A stretch of 64,000 nt of DNA from Novosphingobium subterraneum (GCF_000807925.1 NZ_JRVC01000013.1:62001-126000), one strand, 5' to 3'. Positions 18,977-26,649 are shown, counted from the first letter of the stretch. The notes: generated by a model from the letters alone, not told the origin. Translations and numbers: made by a program.

Positions 18977-20235
18977 GGCCGCTCCTCCCCATAGGTGATA
19001 GTGATGCGGACCGCGTCGCGCGCGACGTCGGCTTCGCGGTTGAGCGCCTCGACCTCGGCCTCCGCGAGCCCGAGCGTCGTGAGCAGCGCGGCGCCAAGGT
19101 CGAGCTTGCCGGCGCCATAGCTGTCGCGGTCGAGCTCGGCGCGGTGCCTGGCGAGTGGCACCAGCGTCTCGCGGGCATTGCGCAACCGGGAGAGATGCAT
19201 GGCATGGTCTGCGAGATCGGCGTCGAGCTGCGCCACCAGCTCGCGGCGGATCGCCTCGCGGTCGAACCGACCCCCTTGCGCAAGGCTCTCGCTTGCAGCG
19301 ATCCTGGGGTTCTGGCGCTTGCCGGCGAACAGCGGCAGGTCGATCGACACGCCGACCGAGGCCATGTCGCCGTACATGGGATCGCGCCGGCCATAGGTGA
19401 CGCCGACCTTCCAGTCGGGGCGCTTGTCGGCGCGCGCGAGACGCACGTCCGCTTCGGCGACTGCGATCCGCGCGTCCTGCGCGCGCAGGGCGGGAAGCGC
19501 ATCGATCCCGGCCCGCAGCCGGATCGGATCGACATCGAGCATCGGCGGGTCGCCCGTCGCCTGCGGGTCGGGGTCGCCGGTATAGCGCGCGAGCCGGGCC
19601 CGCGCCTGCGCCACCACCGCAGCCATCTCGGCGCGGCGATCGGCGATGGCGGCGCGGAGCTGGTCGGGCTCGAGCGCCTGGCTCGGGCGCGCGCTGCCCG
19701 ACGCCAGGCGTGCGGTCACGGTCTTCTGCAGGTCGTCGAGACTGGCATCGAGCAGGTCGAGCTGCCGGAGCCGGCGTTCGCCATAATAGAGATCGATCCA
19801 TGCGAGCGCGGTCTCGAGCCGCACGTTGCGGCCTTCGACCAGCTCGCCCGCCTCGGCGACACCGATATCGGCCGCGGCGCGCGCGGCGCGTGCATGGCGC
19901 TTGGCGAGATTGGGGAAGGCCTGGCTGAACCCGATCGTCGCCATGGTGAAATCGTCGCGCGTGAAGCTGCCGGCATTGGGGCCGCTCACCGGGAAGTTCT
20001 GCAGGCCCAGGTCGAGCGTCGGATCGGGCAGGCGATCGGCCGCGACCGCCGAGGAGCGGGCGCCAGCTGTCGCCGCCGCGCGCGCCTTGAGGCTTGGCGC
20101 ATTGGCGGCAGCGAGCCTCAGTGCCTGCTCGTAGGTGAGCGGGCCGGCCGACACCGGCACGGCCCAGGCGCTCGCAAGCGTCGCACCGAGTGGGAGCAAC
20201 AGGCGTCGCACAGCGCGCCTCGGCATCATGATCAT
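18973..20235 (-). CDS. cusC: CusC/CzcC-type outer-membrane efflux protein
   Basis: 420 residues with a signal peptide (RRLLLPLGATLASAWAVPVSA) and two TolC-family OEP repeats (LTYEQALRLAAANAPSLKAR; later FSQAFPNLAKRHARAARAAA and ISIDLPLFAGKR-like segments). It is the outer-membrane channel of the Cus tripartite pump. Several ATGs cluster at the start; ATG 20235 is used because GAGGGG lies 9 nt upstream. The gene follows the small secreted-protein genes at 20298 and 20633 and overlaps cusB by 4 bp. Confidence 0.9.
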   Translation of the reverse strand: MIMMPRRAVRRLLLPLGATLASAWAVPVSAGPLTYEQALRLAAANAPSLKARAAATAGARSSAVAADRLPDPTLDLGLQNFPVSGPNAGSFTRDDFTMATIGFSQAFPNLAKRHARAARAAADIGVAEAGELVEGRNVRLETALAWIDLYYGERRLRQLDLLDASLDDLQKTVTARLASGSARPSQALEPDQLRAAIADRRAEMAAVVAQARARLARYTGDPDPQATGDPPMLDVDPIRLRAGIDALPALRAQDARIAVAEADVRLARADKRPDWKVGVTYGRRDPMYGDMASVGVSIDLPLFAGKRQNPRIAASESLAQGGRFDREAIRRELVAQLDADLADHAMHLSRLRNARETLVPLARHRAELDRDSYGAGKLDLGAALLTTLGLAEAEVEALNREADVARDAVRITITYGEERP

Positions 20236-20297
20236 GGATATCATCCCCTCATGACAGAGGCGGCGCGCCACCATGTGACGCGCCGCTCCGGAGTGGG

Positions 20298-20555
20298 TTA
20301 GCCCTTGTCCGACCTGACTGCGCCGCGCATGCAGTCGGCGGCGCTTGCCTGCATCATCGCGCAATCGCAGCTGGCGATGTCCCGGCTCTGGGGCACCCAT
20401 ATGCGGACACGCGCAGGGCCGGTCGCCCGCGGACCATATTGCGGCGCCGAGCGCCATTCCCAATGGCCCTGAGGCGTGCGGCTCGCGTCGGCTGCAAGCG
20501 CAGGCGCGGCGAGACCGAGGGCCGCCACAAGGGCGGCCGGAAGCATTTTGATCAT
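20298..20555 (-). CDS. Small secreted protein of unknown function (cus operon)
   Basis: 85 residues. Residues 1-21 (MIKMLPAALVAALGLAAPAL) form a signal peptide. The mature part has GHWEWRSAPQYGPRATGPAR and a Cys/Met cluster, SCDCAMMQASAADC, suitable for Cu(I). I do not recognise a family name. It lies 62 bp upstream of cusC and 77 bp downstream of the next small secreted gene. Position at the head of the cus operon suggests a periplasmic copper-binding accessory role (inference). A GTG one codon upstream is an alternative start. Confidence 0.65.
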   Translation of the reverse strand: MIKMLPAALVAALGLAAPALAADASRTPQGHWEWRSAPQYGPRATGPARVRIWVPQSRDIASCDCAMMQASAADCMRGAVRSDKG

Positions 20556-20632
20556 CACGAAGACCTTTGACTGAAAAGAAGGAAACCGGGCGCGCACGCA
20601 TCGATCGATGCGCGCAGCCCGTGCTCGTTCAA

Positions 20633-20995
20633 TCAGACAAGGCTGGTGGGAGGATCCGGCTCGGGCACAACCGCCTTGCCGGTCAATATCGTGTCGGTCG
20701 TCCAGAAGCTGGCCGCGTCGTAGAGACGCGCAGGCGCAACGCCGCCTGCCAGGTCCGCTGCGACCAGCGGGATCACGCACCCCATCGCGGCGATGCAATC
20801 GAGCGTCAGGCCCTTGCAAGGCTTTTCGCTGGGCGCAGGCTGCTGCTTGGCCATCATTGCCATGCAGTCTGCATCCATGCCCTTGGCCAGCGGCGCGCCT
20901 GCCGCCTGCGGCACGCTGTGCGCGGCCGCCATCTGGGCTCCGAAGAGACCGGACAGCGCTCCGATGACGAGCAGAAGGGCGAGCAGGCGTTTCAC
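20633..20995 (-). CDS. Small secreted Cys/Met-containing protein, first gene of the cus operon
   Basis: 120 residues. A signal peptide (MKRLLALLLVIGALSGLFGA) is followed by HSVPQAAG, then DADCMAMMAKQQ, KPCKGLTLDCIAAMGCVIPL: four Cys and several Met at spacings that could bind Cu(I), and a Pro-rich end. No named family is recognised. It is the promoter-proximal gene of the minus-strand cus operon and is divergent from the secreted protein gene at 21238. A copper-binding or sensing role is inference. Confidence 0.65.
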   Translation of the reverse strand: MKRLLALLLVIGALSGLFGAQMAAAHSVPQAAGAPLAKGMDADCMAMMAKQQPAPSEKPCKGLTLDCIAAMGCVIPLVAADLAGGVAPARLYDAASFWTTDTILTGKAVVPEPDPPTSLV

Positions 20996-21150
20996 GAGCC
21001 TCGATATCTAGCGGGTTTCGCTGGCGCAGCCAACCAAAGTCTCGCGCCGCGCGGGTTTTGAAGTGCTGACGGCTGATTCCGTCAACTCCGCGTCAATAAA
21101 GATCTGGCCCGGGGAAGAAGACCGGCTGCGGCCTCTACGTATATCGAGGC

Positions 21151-21181
21151 TGGACCCGGGACCGTAGTCCCAAGCCTGAAG
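21151..21181 (+). promoter_or_regulatory. Candidate MerR-type promoter upstream of the 21238 gene
   Basis: TGGACC, 19 bp, CTGAAG, with the dyad GGGACCGTAGTCCC in the spacer. The -10 is weak, but the dyad matches the GGACC-type operators at 3190-3208 and 21699-21717. It is 57 bp before the downstream ATG. Confidence 0.45.
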
Positions 21182-21237
21182 AGACGCTCTTCCCCCCGGC
21201 AGGTCCGGGCGGTGGCTTACCATCCAAGGAGGTGAAT

Positions 21238-21594
21238 ATGGTCAGAAAAACTCTCATGGTCGGGCTTGCCGGCATTTCGATGCTTGCTGCCGTCCCCGCT
21301 ATGGCCCAGGGCATCGGGCACAGCTTGTTCATGCGCGGCTCGATCGTCGACACGGGCAGCAACGGCACGGTCGTCTGCATCGGCAAGGCCGATGGCGCCG
21401 AGGTCGGCCAGAAGCTCGAGGTCTATCGCGTCGTGACCCATCCGGGTCCGCCCAAGGGCGTGGCGCCGACCTATCACCGCCAGCTCGTCGGCCATGTGAC
21501 GATCGATCATATCTTCGATGATCACTTCGCGCATGTGTCCGTCGCCGACGGTACGCCTGCCAAGCACGACATCGTCGAGCTTCGCAAGAACTGA
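21238..21594 (+). CDS. Secreted protein of unknown function, 'GIGHSLFMRG' family copy 1
   Basis: 118 residues. Signal peptide to AMAQ, then mature QGIGHSLFMRGSIV, CIGKADGAEVGQKLEVYR, HRQLVGHVTIDHIFDDHFAHV and a KHDIVEL end. The GKADG...GQ-LEVY...GH pattern recalls small beta-barrel domains such as FlgT_C (inference). One Cys and several His could bind metal. The ATG has a perfect AAGGAGG site. A clear paralogue is at 30030. It is flanked by copper genes and preceded by a MerR-type operator, so it is likely metal-induced. Function unknown. Confidence 0.7.
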   Translation: MVRKTLMVGLAGISMLAAVPAMAQGIGHSLFMRGSIVDTGSNGTVVCIGKADGAEVGQKLEVYRVVTHPGPPKGVAPTYHRQLVGHVTIDHIFDDHFAHVSVADGTPAKHDIVELRKN

Positions 21595-21618
21595 CGCGCC
21601 GGTGGCCCGGCGGCACAC

Positions 21619-21647
21619 GCTGCCCTGATGCGAGGCATCGGGGCAGC
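21619..21647 (+). terminator. Stem-loop after the 21238 gene
   Basis: GCTGCCC-GATGC pairs with GCATC-GGGCAGC with small bulges. It is 25 bp beyond the stop codon and separates this gene from the MerR operon promoter at 21693. Confidence 0.5.
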
Positions 21648-21692
21648 GGGTTGCCGGCGGCAACGGACCGTTCGGGATCGAGGCGAAACCGC

Positions 21693-21723
21693 TTGACCCT
21701 GGACCATGGTCCTACCGGCATGA
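21693..21723 (+). promoter_or_regulatory. MerR-type promoter of the merR/electron-transfer operon
   Basis: TTGACC (21693-21698), 19-bp spacer with the perfect dyad GGACCATGGTCC, then GCATGA (21718-21723), 14 bp before the merR ATG. It implies an autoregulated operon that begins with its own MerR regulator. Confidence 0.7.
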
Positions 21724-21736
21724 TCGAGCGGATGAC

Positions 21737-22216
21737 ATGGGCAATTTCAAGATCGGCGAACTGGCCGCCGCGGCAGGCGTGGGCCGCGATACGATCCGCT
21801 ATTATGAGCGGATGGGCTTGCTGCGCGAGCCCGCGCGCACGGCAGCGGGCTACAGGCTCTACGACGCGACCGACCTCGAGCGCGTCAATTTCATCCGCTC
21901 GGCGCAGGAGCTTGGTTTCACACTCGAACAGGCCCGGCAGCTGCTGGCGCTCAGGGCGTCGGACACCGCGCATGCCCAGGCCGTGCTCGATATCACGCTT
22001 GCCAAGATCGCTGACGCCGAAGCCCGGCTCGAGCGCCTGTCGGATATCCGCGACATGCTGCGGATGCTCGCCGACGAATGCCCGGGCGAAGTGCCCGTCT
22101 CCGATTGCCCGATCCTCGCCTTCCTGACGGCGCGGCGGAAAGACCAGCAGCATAACAAGAAACATCAGGCAGCGCAGGACGAACGATCATCACTAGCGAA
22201 AGGGGTTTTGTCATGA
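21737..22216 (+). CDS. MerR-family metal-responsive regulator
   Basis: 159 residues. Winged helix FKIGELAAAAGVGRDTIRYYERMGLL, then GYRLYDATDLERVNFI, a dimerisation helix, and C-PGEVPVSD-C-PIL. The two Cys are separated by eight residues, as in MerR/PbrR-like sensors, whereas the CueR copies here have seven; the inducing metal is therefore uncertain, though the operon content favours copper. The C-terminal tail is His/Gln/Lys-rich (KDQQHNKKHQ). It overlaps the next lipoprotein gene by 4 bp (ATGA) and probably controls the operon to 27087. Confidence 0.85.
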   Translation: MGNFKIGELAAAAGVGRDTIRYYERMGLLREPARTAAGYRLYDATDLERVNFIRSAQELGFTLEQARQLLALRASDTAHAQAVLDITLAKIADAEARLERLSDIRDMLRMLADECPGEVPVSDCPILAFLTARRKDQQHNKKHQAAQDERSSLAKGVLS

Positions 22217-22434
22217 CGAAAATGCGTTTGATCGCCGTCCTCACGCCGGCGCTGCTTCTAGGCGCCTGTGTAACCACGCGGCCGACCTCGGCGCAGGTCG
22301 AGAGTTGCCGGGCGATGGAGGGCAATATGGGTCTCCAGACGCCGCATGATCATGGCGAGATGAAGGGGCAGGGGCGCAACCCGATGAACCTCTCGCACGA
22401 CCGGTGCCTTCAGATCCTGCGCAGCGCGCAATGA
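22213..22434 (+). CDS. Small lipoprotein, unknown
   Basis: 73 residues. Leader with lipobox LLLGAC at residues ~14-19, then TTRPTSAQVESC, HDHGEMKGQGRNPMNLSHDRC. Two further Cys and several His/Met are compatible with periplasmic copper binding. No named family recognised. Translationally coupled to merR (ATGA overlap) and followed by a 9-bp-stem hairpin at 22441. Confidence 0.65.
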   Translation: MTKMRLIAVLTPALLLGACVTTRPTSAQVESCRAMEGNMGLQTPHDHGEMKGQGRNPMNLSHDRCLQILRSAQ

Positions 22435-22440
22435 GCCGGT

Positions 22441-22464
22441 CCGGGCGCCATCCCCGGCGCCCGG
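22441..22464 (+). terminator. GC-rich hairpin between the two lipoprotein genes
   Basis: CCGGGCGCC (22441-22449) and GGCGCCCGG (22456-22464) form a perfect 9-bp stem with loop ATCCCC. No U-run follows. It may attenuate or process the merR operon transcript before the electron-transfer genes. Confidence 0.45.
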
Positions 22465-22494
22465 GACCACAGTTTTCAAGCCAAGGAGCAAGCT

Positions 22495-22815
22495 ATGATC
22501 AACCATGCGAAAAAAGCCCTTCCGCTTGTCGGCGGAAGCCTGTTGCTGGCGCTCGCGCTTTCGGGCTGCGACCGCCAGGCCGACCAGACGGTGCCGCCCG
22601 CGGCGAACAGCGTCGCCGCCACCCCGGTCCTGACCGACAGCGGCAACGCTGCAGACGCGGCGTCGATGGACGCGATGAGCAACCAGGCCGAGATGGAGCG
22701 GCATCACCGTCAGGCGATGGACCATGACGCGATGCGCGCCGGGGCCGGCAACCAGACCGCGCCGGCACCCGATCCCGCGCCGGGCAATGCGGCGATGCCG
22801 ATGAAGGATATGTAG
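22495..22815 (+). CDS. Met/His-rich lipoprotein, unknown
   Basis: 106 residues. Signal with lipobox LALSGC-D, then SMDAMSNQAEMERHHRQAMDHDAM and a Pro/Ala-rich tail ending AAMPMKDM. Repeated M-x2-M, HH and MDHDAM motifs resemble Cu-binding segments of CopA/CopB/PcoE-type proteins. Ribosome-binding site AAGGAG lies 7-8 nt upstream. It lies 23 bp before the reductase gene and is probably a periplasmic copper buffer for the operon (inference). Confidence 0.65.
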   Translation: MINHAKKALPLVGGSLLLALALSGCDRQADQTVPPAANSVAATPVLTDSGNAADAASMDAMSNQAEMERHHRQAMDHDAMRAGAGNQTAPAPDPAPGNAAMPMKDM

Positions 22816-22838
22816 GCTCGCACACTAAGGGGATGAGG

Positions 22839-24755
22839 ATGTCCAGGCGGATCAGCCTTCGACGCTTGAGCCTCGGCTGCGCAATCGCTCTCAGCCTGTC
22901 CGCGAGCGCGAGCGCGGGCGCGCAGGAGGGCGAGGATCATGCCGCGCATCATGGCGCAGGCATGCCGGCCGGCGGGGGCATGTCCGCACCGGCAGAGCCG
23001 GGGTCGTCGGACATGGCGAAGATGATGAACCCCATGATGGATCGCATGATCAATGGGGAAGGGGAGAATGAGCACGGCCACGAATCGCGCCGGACCGGCT
23101 TCATCTCGCAGCTGCTCGCCTTTCCCGCGCTCGACGAAGCGGCAAGGCAGCGGGTCGCTGCGCAGGCCGGCGAACGGGTAAGCACCGGTCTGGCGATGAT
23201 CAACGCCGCCTCGGCCGACGGCGCGCGTGCAACCACGGTCTCGGCCCGGCTCGATGCGGCGCGCCGCCTGCGCGATGGAACCGACCTGTTCCGGTCCGGC
23301 ACCGCCGCGCAGGGCGCGATCGGGGGCTTGCAGCCGCCCCGGGAGGTCGGCCTTGCCTGGCTGCGCGATCAGCTCGACATCGACCAGGCCGCGCCCGGCC
23401 ATGCCGACCACTGGTTCGGCATCTCGCCCTCACACCTCCTTCTCATGCTCTTCCTGGGGCTGGTGAGCGCCACGCTGATCGCGCTGCAGATCTTCCGCCT
23501 CCGGCGGATCGGGGCGATCGCCGGCGGTGTCGCCACCGCCAAGACCTCGGAAAAGCCGGAGCCGAAGGCTGTCCCGCCCGCTGCGAAGCTCGCGCACGCA
23601 CCTGCCCCCGTTGCCGGCAGCGCCGGGCTCGCCTCGAGCAATGCGGCCGCGCCCGCGGGAGCTTCGCTGCGCAAGCCCAAAAGCTGGGCGGGGCAGCTGC
23701 GCGTGGTCCAGATCGTGCGAGAGACGCCGAGCGTGCTGACCTTCCGGCTCGCGGACCCGGCCGCCGACCGGCTGCCGTTCGACTTCCTGCCGGGCCAGTT
23801 CCTGCAGGTCGAGGTAGAGCCCGAAGCGGGCAAGACCGCGCGCCGTTCCTACACGATCGCCTCTTCGCCGACCCAGCGGGCCTATGTCGAACTGACGGTC
23901 AAGCGCGAGGAGCAGGGCGTGGTCTCGCGATACCTGCACGACAAGGTCGTCGCCGACGATCTGCTGAAGGTCAGCGGACCGTTCGGCGCCTTCACCTTCA
24001 CGGGAACGGATGCCCAGAGCATCGTGCTGATCGCGGGCGGGGTCGGCATCACCCCGATGATGTCGGTGCTGCGCTATCTCACCGACACCGCGTGGAAGGG
24101 TGATATCTTCTTCTTCTACGGCGCACGGTCGACCGAGGAATTCGTGTTCCGCGACGAGCTCGAACGGCTCGAACGCCGTTTTCCCAACCTCCATGTCGTC
24201 GCCGCGATGCAGCGCGCGCCCGGCACCGTCTGGATGGGCCCCGAAGGGCCGATCACCCGCGAGATGATCCTGGCCGCGGTGCCGGAGATCGCGAGCCGGC
24301 GGATCCATATGTGCGGCCCGCCGGCGATGATGGGCGCGATGCGCGGCGTGCTGGCGGAACTCGGCGTCCCCGAAGCGCAGCTGCACACCGAGGCGTTCGG
24401 TCCGGCCTCGCTGCCGGCCGACCACGAGGATCTCGAGGTCAAGCCCGCGCCCGCGCCAGCAGCTAAGCCGGCCCCGAGCGCCGAGGTGGCACCGAGCACG
24501 GTGACCTTCTCCGTGTCGGGGGTGTCGGCGGCTTTGCCCGCGGACGAGACCGTGCTCGAGGCGGCCGAGGGCGCGGGCGTCGAGATCCCCTATGCCTGCC
24601 GTGCGGGCACATGCGGCGCCTGCGTCGTCAAGCTGCTGCAGGGCGAGGTGACGATGGAGGTCGAGTCCGGCCTCGCGCCCGCCGACAAGGCGCAGGGCTA
24701 TGTGCTCGCGTGCCAGGCGAAGGGCACGGGCACGCCGCTCGTGGTCGAAGCCTGA
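22839..24755 (+). CDS. Membrane-anchored FAD/NAD(P)H reductase with C-terminal 2Fe-2S ferredoxin and periplasmic Met/His domain
   Basis: 638 residues from the ATG at 22839, which has AAGGGG 6 nt upstream; the ATG at 22833 abuts that site. Order: signal-like segment (1-29); His/Met-rich region (DHAAHHGAGM, MMNPMMDRM) and a helical domain; one TM helix (~199-220, HLLLMLFLGLVSATLIALQI); Ala/Pro linker; FAD domain with RRSYTIASS (~336); NAD(P) domain with AGGVGITPMM (~399) and CGPPAMM (~492); linker; plant-type 2Fe-2S domain with C587-x4-C592-x2-C595 and C625. NAD(P)H electrons would pass from FAD to 2Fe-2S in the cytoplasm while the N-terminal part faces the periplasm. The stop overlaps the next gene (TGATG). 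The domain architecture is unusual. Confidence 0.85.
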   Translation: MSRRISLRRLSLGCAIALSLSASASAGAQEGEDHAAHHGAGMPAGGGMSAPAEPGSSDMAKMMNPMMDRMINGEGENEHGHESRRTGFISQLLAFPALDEAARQRVAAQAGERVSTGLAMINAASADGARATTVSARLDAARRLRDGTDLFRSGTAAQGAIGGLQPPREVGLAWLRDQLDIDQAAPGHADHWFGISPSHLLLMLFLGLVSATLIALQIFRLRRIGAIAGGVATAKTSEKPEPKAVPPAAKLAHAPAPVAGSAGLASSNAAAPAGASLRKPKSWAGQLRVVQIVRETPSVLTFRLADPAADRLPFDFLPGQFLQVEVEPEAGKTARRSYTIASSPTQRAYVELTVKREEQGVVSRYLHDKVVADDLLKVSGPFGAFTFTGTDAQSIVLIAGGVGITPMMSVLRYLTDTAWKGDIFFFYGARSTEEFVFRDELERLERRFPNLHVVAAMQRAPGTVWMGPEGPITREMILAAVPEIASRRIHMCGPPAMMGAMRGVLAELGVPEAQLHTEAFGPASLPADHEDLEVKPAPAPAAKPAPSAEVAPSTVTFSVSGVSAALPADETVLEAAEGAGVEIPYACRAGTCGACVVKLLQGEVTMEVESGLAPADKAQGYVLACQAKGTGTPLVVEA

Positions 24756-25483
24756 TGCGCGAACGCAGCGACATCGCCGTCGGCCTGCTGGTCGCGTTCC
24801 TGCTGCTGTTCCCGTTCGGCTACCTCGTGCATGTGTCACCGCGCTTTCCGGGCAGCCTGGCCGGCGGGATCATCGGGATCGCAGCGCTCGTGCTGATGCT
24901 GCTGACGCTTCCCTATGTCGCGGCCAAGCATATCGCCTGGGTCGACAAGGCGCTCTCCCGGCTCGTCAGCAAGCCGACCCTGCTCGCCATCCACATCTAT
25001 GCCGGCGTGCTGGCGCCGATCCTGGGTCTGGTCCACGCCGCGCACAAGCTCGAAAGCCCGGTCGGACTGCTTCTGACCATCCTTCTGCTGATGACGGTCA
25101 TCACCGGCTTCATCGGCCGCTACCTGCTTGCCCAGCTTGGTCGGGCGCTGCGCGGACGCAGGTCGGAACTGGCTTCGCTTCGCGCCGCCTTCCTCGAGGA
25201 GCCGGCCGCGCCGACGCAGGCCGATACCGCAGCCGCGCCGCTGTCGGGCTGGAGGCGCTATCTGTTCGTCGCCGGGGATGCGCCCGCGGGCCAGCACCCC
25301 CAGGACAAGGCGGGGATCGCCGCGGCGCTGGCCGATACCGAATTCGCGATCCGCGCCGAAGAGGCGACCAACACCCTGTTCGCGCGATGGCGGTTCCTGC
25401 ACATCCTGCTGGGCTGTCTCATCTTCGCGCTGCTCGCGCTCCACGTCGGCGCGGCGATCTATTACGGGCTGCGCTGGCTATGA
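24755..25483 (+). CDS. Polytopic membrane protein with two H-x13-H motifs, probable dihaem cytochrome b
   Basis: 242 residues with about five TM helices (near 7-28, 34-58, 76-98, 102-126 and 213-237). Two helices each carry His pairs separated by exactly 13 residues: His80/His94 (AIHIYAGV...GLVHAAH) and His216/His230 (FLHILLGC...LALHVGAA). H-x(12-14)-H pairs in two helices are how ferric reductases, NADPH oxidases and related b cytochromes hold two stacked haems. A cytoplasmic loop (~130-205) separates TM4 and TM5. It overlaps both neighbours (reductase upstream, heptahaem cytochrome downstream), so it is the likely membrane step between them. The haem assignment is inference from motif spacing. 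Confidence 0.7.
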   Translation: MRERSDIAVGLLVAFLLLFPFGYLVHVSPRFPGSLAGGIIGIAALVLMLLTLPYVAAKHIAWVDKALSRLVSKPTLLAIHIYAGVLAPILGLVHAAHKLESPVGLLLTILLLMTVITGFIGRYLLAQLGRALRGRRSELASLRAAFLEEPAAPTQADTAAAPLSGWRRYLFVAGDAPAGQHPQDKAGIAAALADTEFAIRAEEATNTLFARWRFLHILLGCLIFALLALHVGAAIYYGLRWL

Positions 25484-26202
25484 GCTGGCAGCGTCTTTCC
25501 TACGCCGTCTTCATCGCGGCCCTGCTGGTGATGGTCGCCGCGGTCGCGATCCGGATGCGATCGGACGCGCCGAGGGATGCCGGCCTGATGGCGCAGCTCG
25601 TCTCGCCCGGCCCGCTCTCGAGCGCGCACCAGTCCTTCGCCGGCCAATGCACGGCCTGCCACACGCCGGGCAAGGGCGTCGAAACCCGGACCTGTCTCAC
25701 CTGCCATGCGGGCACGGATTTCGGGACGAAGCAGTCGACTCAGTTCCACGCGAAAGCGACGCAGTGCACCTCCTGCCACGTCGAACATGAGGGAGAGCGC
25801 GGCATCATCCGCATGGATCACGCCGCCTTGCTCGACATGGCAAAGTGGCGGCAGCCTTCGGCGGGCATGTCGACAAACACTAGAAGCCTGACTCCCGAGA
25901 CCGCGCTCAATTGCGCGAGCTGCCATGCGTTCCGCGATCCGCACCAGGCCCTGTTCGGCACCGACTGCGCGAGCTGCCACAAGACCGACAGCTGGAAGAT
26001 CGTCAATTATCGCCATCCATCGGTCAATTCGACGCAGTGCGCCGAGTGCCACAAGGCGCCGCCGAGTCACTTCATGGAGCATTTCAGCATGGTCTCGCAG
26101 CGCGCAGCCGGATCGAAGGCGCGCGTCGACCAATGCTATGCCTGTCACGCCACCGACAGCTTCAACAATATCCGCAAGCGAGGCTGGTATGATCACCATT
26201 GA
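25480..26202 (+). CDS. Membrane-anchored heptahaem cytochrome c (c3/doubled-CXXCH type)
   Basis: 240 residues. A single N-terminal anchor (residues 8-24) leads to a periplasmic domain with seven CXXCH motifs: CTACH (57), CLTCH (72), CTSCH (96), CASCH (135), CASCH (153), CAECH (177), CYACH (199). Additional His (e.g. 50, 90, 103, 114) could be distal ligands. Doubled CXXCH pairs are typical of cytochrome c3/NapC-associated electron carriers. It begins in an ATGA overlap with the membrane b-type protein gene and would take electrons from it into the periplasm. The terminal acceptor is unknown. Confidence 0.88.
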   Translation: MSWQRLSYAVFIAALLVMVAAVAIRMRSDAPRDAGLMAQLVSPGPLSSAHQSFAGQCTACHTPGKGVETRTCLTCHAGTDFGTKQSTQFHAKATQCTSCHVEHEGERGIIRMDHAALLDMAKWRQPSAGMSTNTRSLTPETALNCASCHAFRDPHQALFGTDCASCHKTDSWKIVNYRHPSVNSTQCAECHKAPPSHFMEHFSMVSQRAAGSKARVDQCYACHATDSFNNIRKRGWYDHH

Positions 26203-26632
26203 GGCCGACTGGCTGAGCGCCTTCTTCCGGCTCGCGGTGATTGGCCTGGAACTGGCGGGCACGCTGACCATCCTGGTCGGCGCGGGGCTCGCAACCTTTC
26301 TGTTTGCGCGGCGGGCGAGGGCGGGCGACCGGACCGAGGCCTATAGCGCGTTCCGCTCGGCGCTCGGCCGCAGCATCCTGCTCGGCCTGGAATTTCTGGT
26401 CGCCGGCGACATCGTCAAGTCGCTGGTGATCAACCCAACGCTCGACGATCTCATCGTTCTGGCCGGGCTGGTGCTGGTGCGGACCTTCCTGAGCATCTCG
26501 CTCGGGGTCGAGATCAACGGCCACTGGCCCTGGGAGGAAACCCGGATGGCGCGGGAGAAGGCGCGTGCGGCGTCGGATGGGTCGCCTGCGACGGCTGAGG
26601 CCGCCGGATGCGGCACAGCGCTCAAGGGATAG
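26189..26632 (+). CDS. DUF1622 family membrane protein
   Basis: 147 residues, three TM helices (LAVIGLELAGTLTILVGAGLATFLFA, about 50-73, about 85-105) and the signature GLEFLVAGDIVKSLVI...LDDLIVLAGLVLVRTFLSISLGVEI. Function of DUF1622 is unknown; it recurs near redox and ion-transport genes. The C-terminal tail is cytoplasmic and charged. Translation starts 14 bp inside the cytochrome c gene, so it is coupled to it and probably belongs to the same membrane complex (inference). Confidence 0.8.
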   Translation: MITIEADWLSAFFRLAVIGLELAGTLTILVGAGLATFLFARRARAGDRTEAYSAFRSALGRSILLGLEFLVAGDIVKSLVINPTLDDLIVLAGLVLVRTFLSISLGVEINGHWPWEETRMAREKARAASDGSPATAEAAGCGTALKG

Positions 26633-26649
26633 CAGATGGGAGGTGCATG

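Noticed and set aside
15396..18994. Long open frames on the plus strand opposite cusA and cusB
   Set aside because: They are antisense to strongly matching RND and membrane-fusion genes, are Arg/His/Asp-rich as expected for GC-rich shadow frames, and show no domain motifs.
21737..22216. Calling the MerR protein a third CueR
   Set aside because: Its Cys spacing is eight residues rather than seven, so the metal specificity is left open.
23430..24839. A 469-codon minus-strand frame opposite the reductase gene
   Set aside because: Antisense to an intact multi-domain protein; low-complexity Arg/His composition; no ribosome-binding site or motif.
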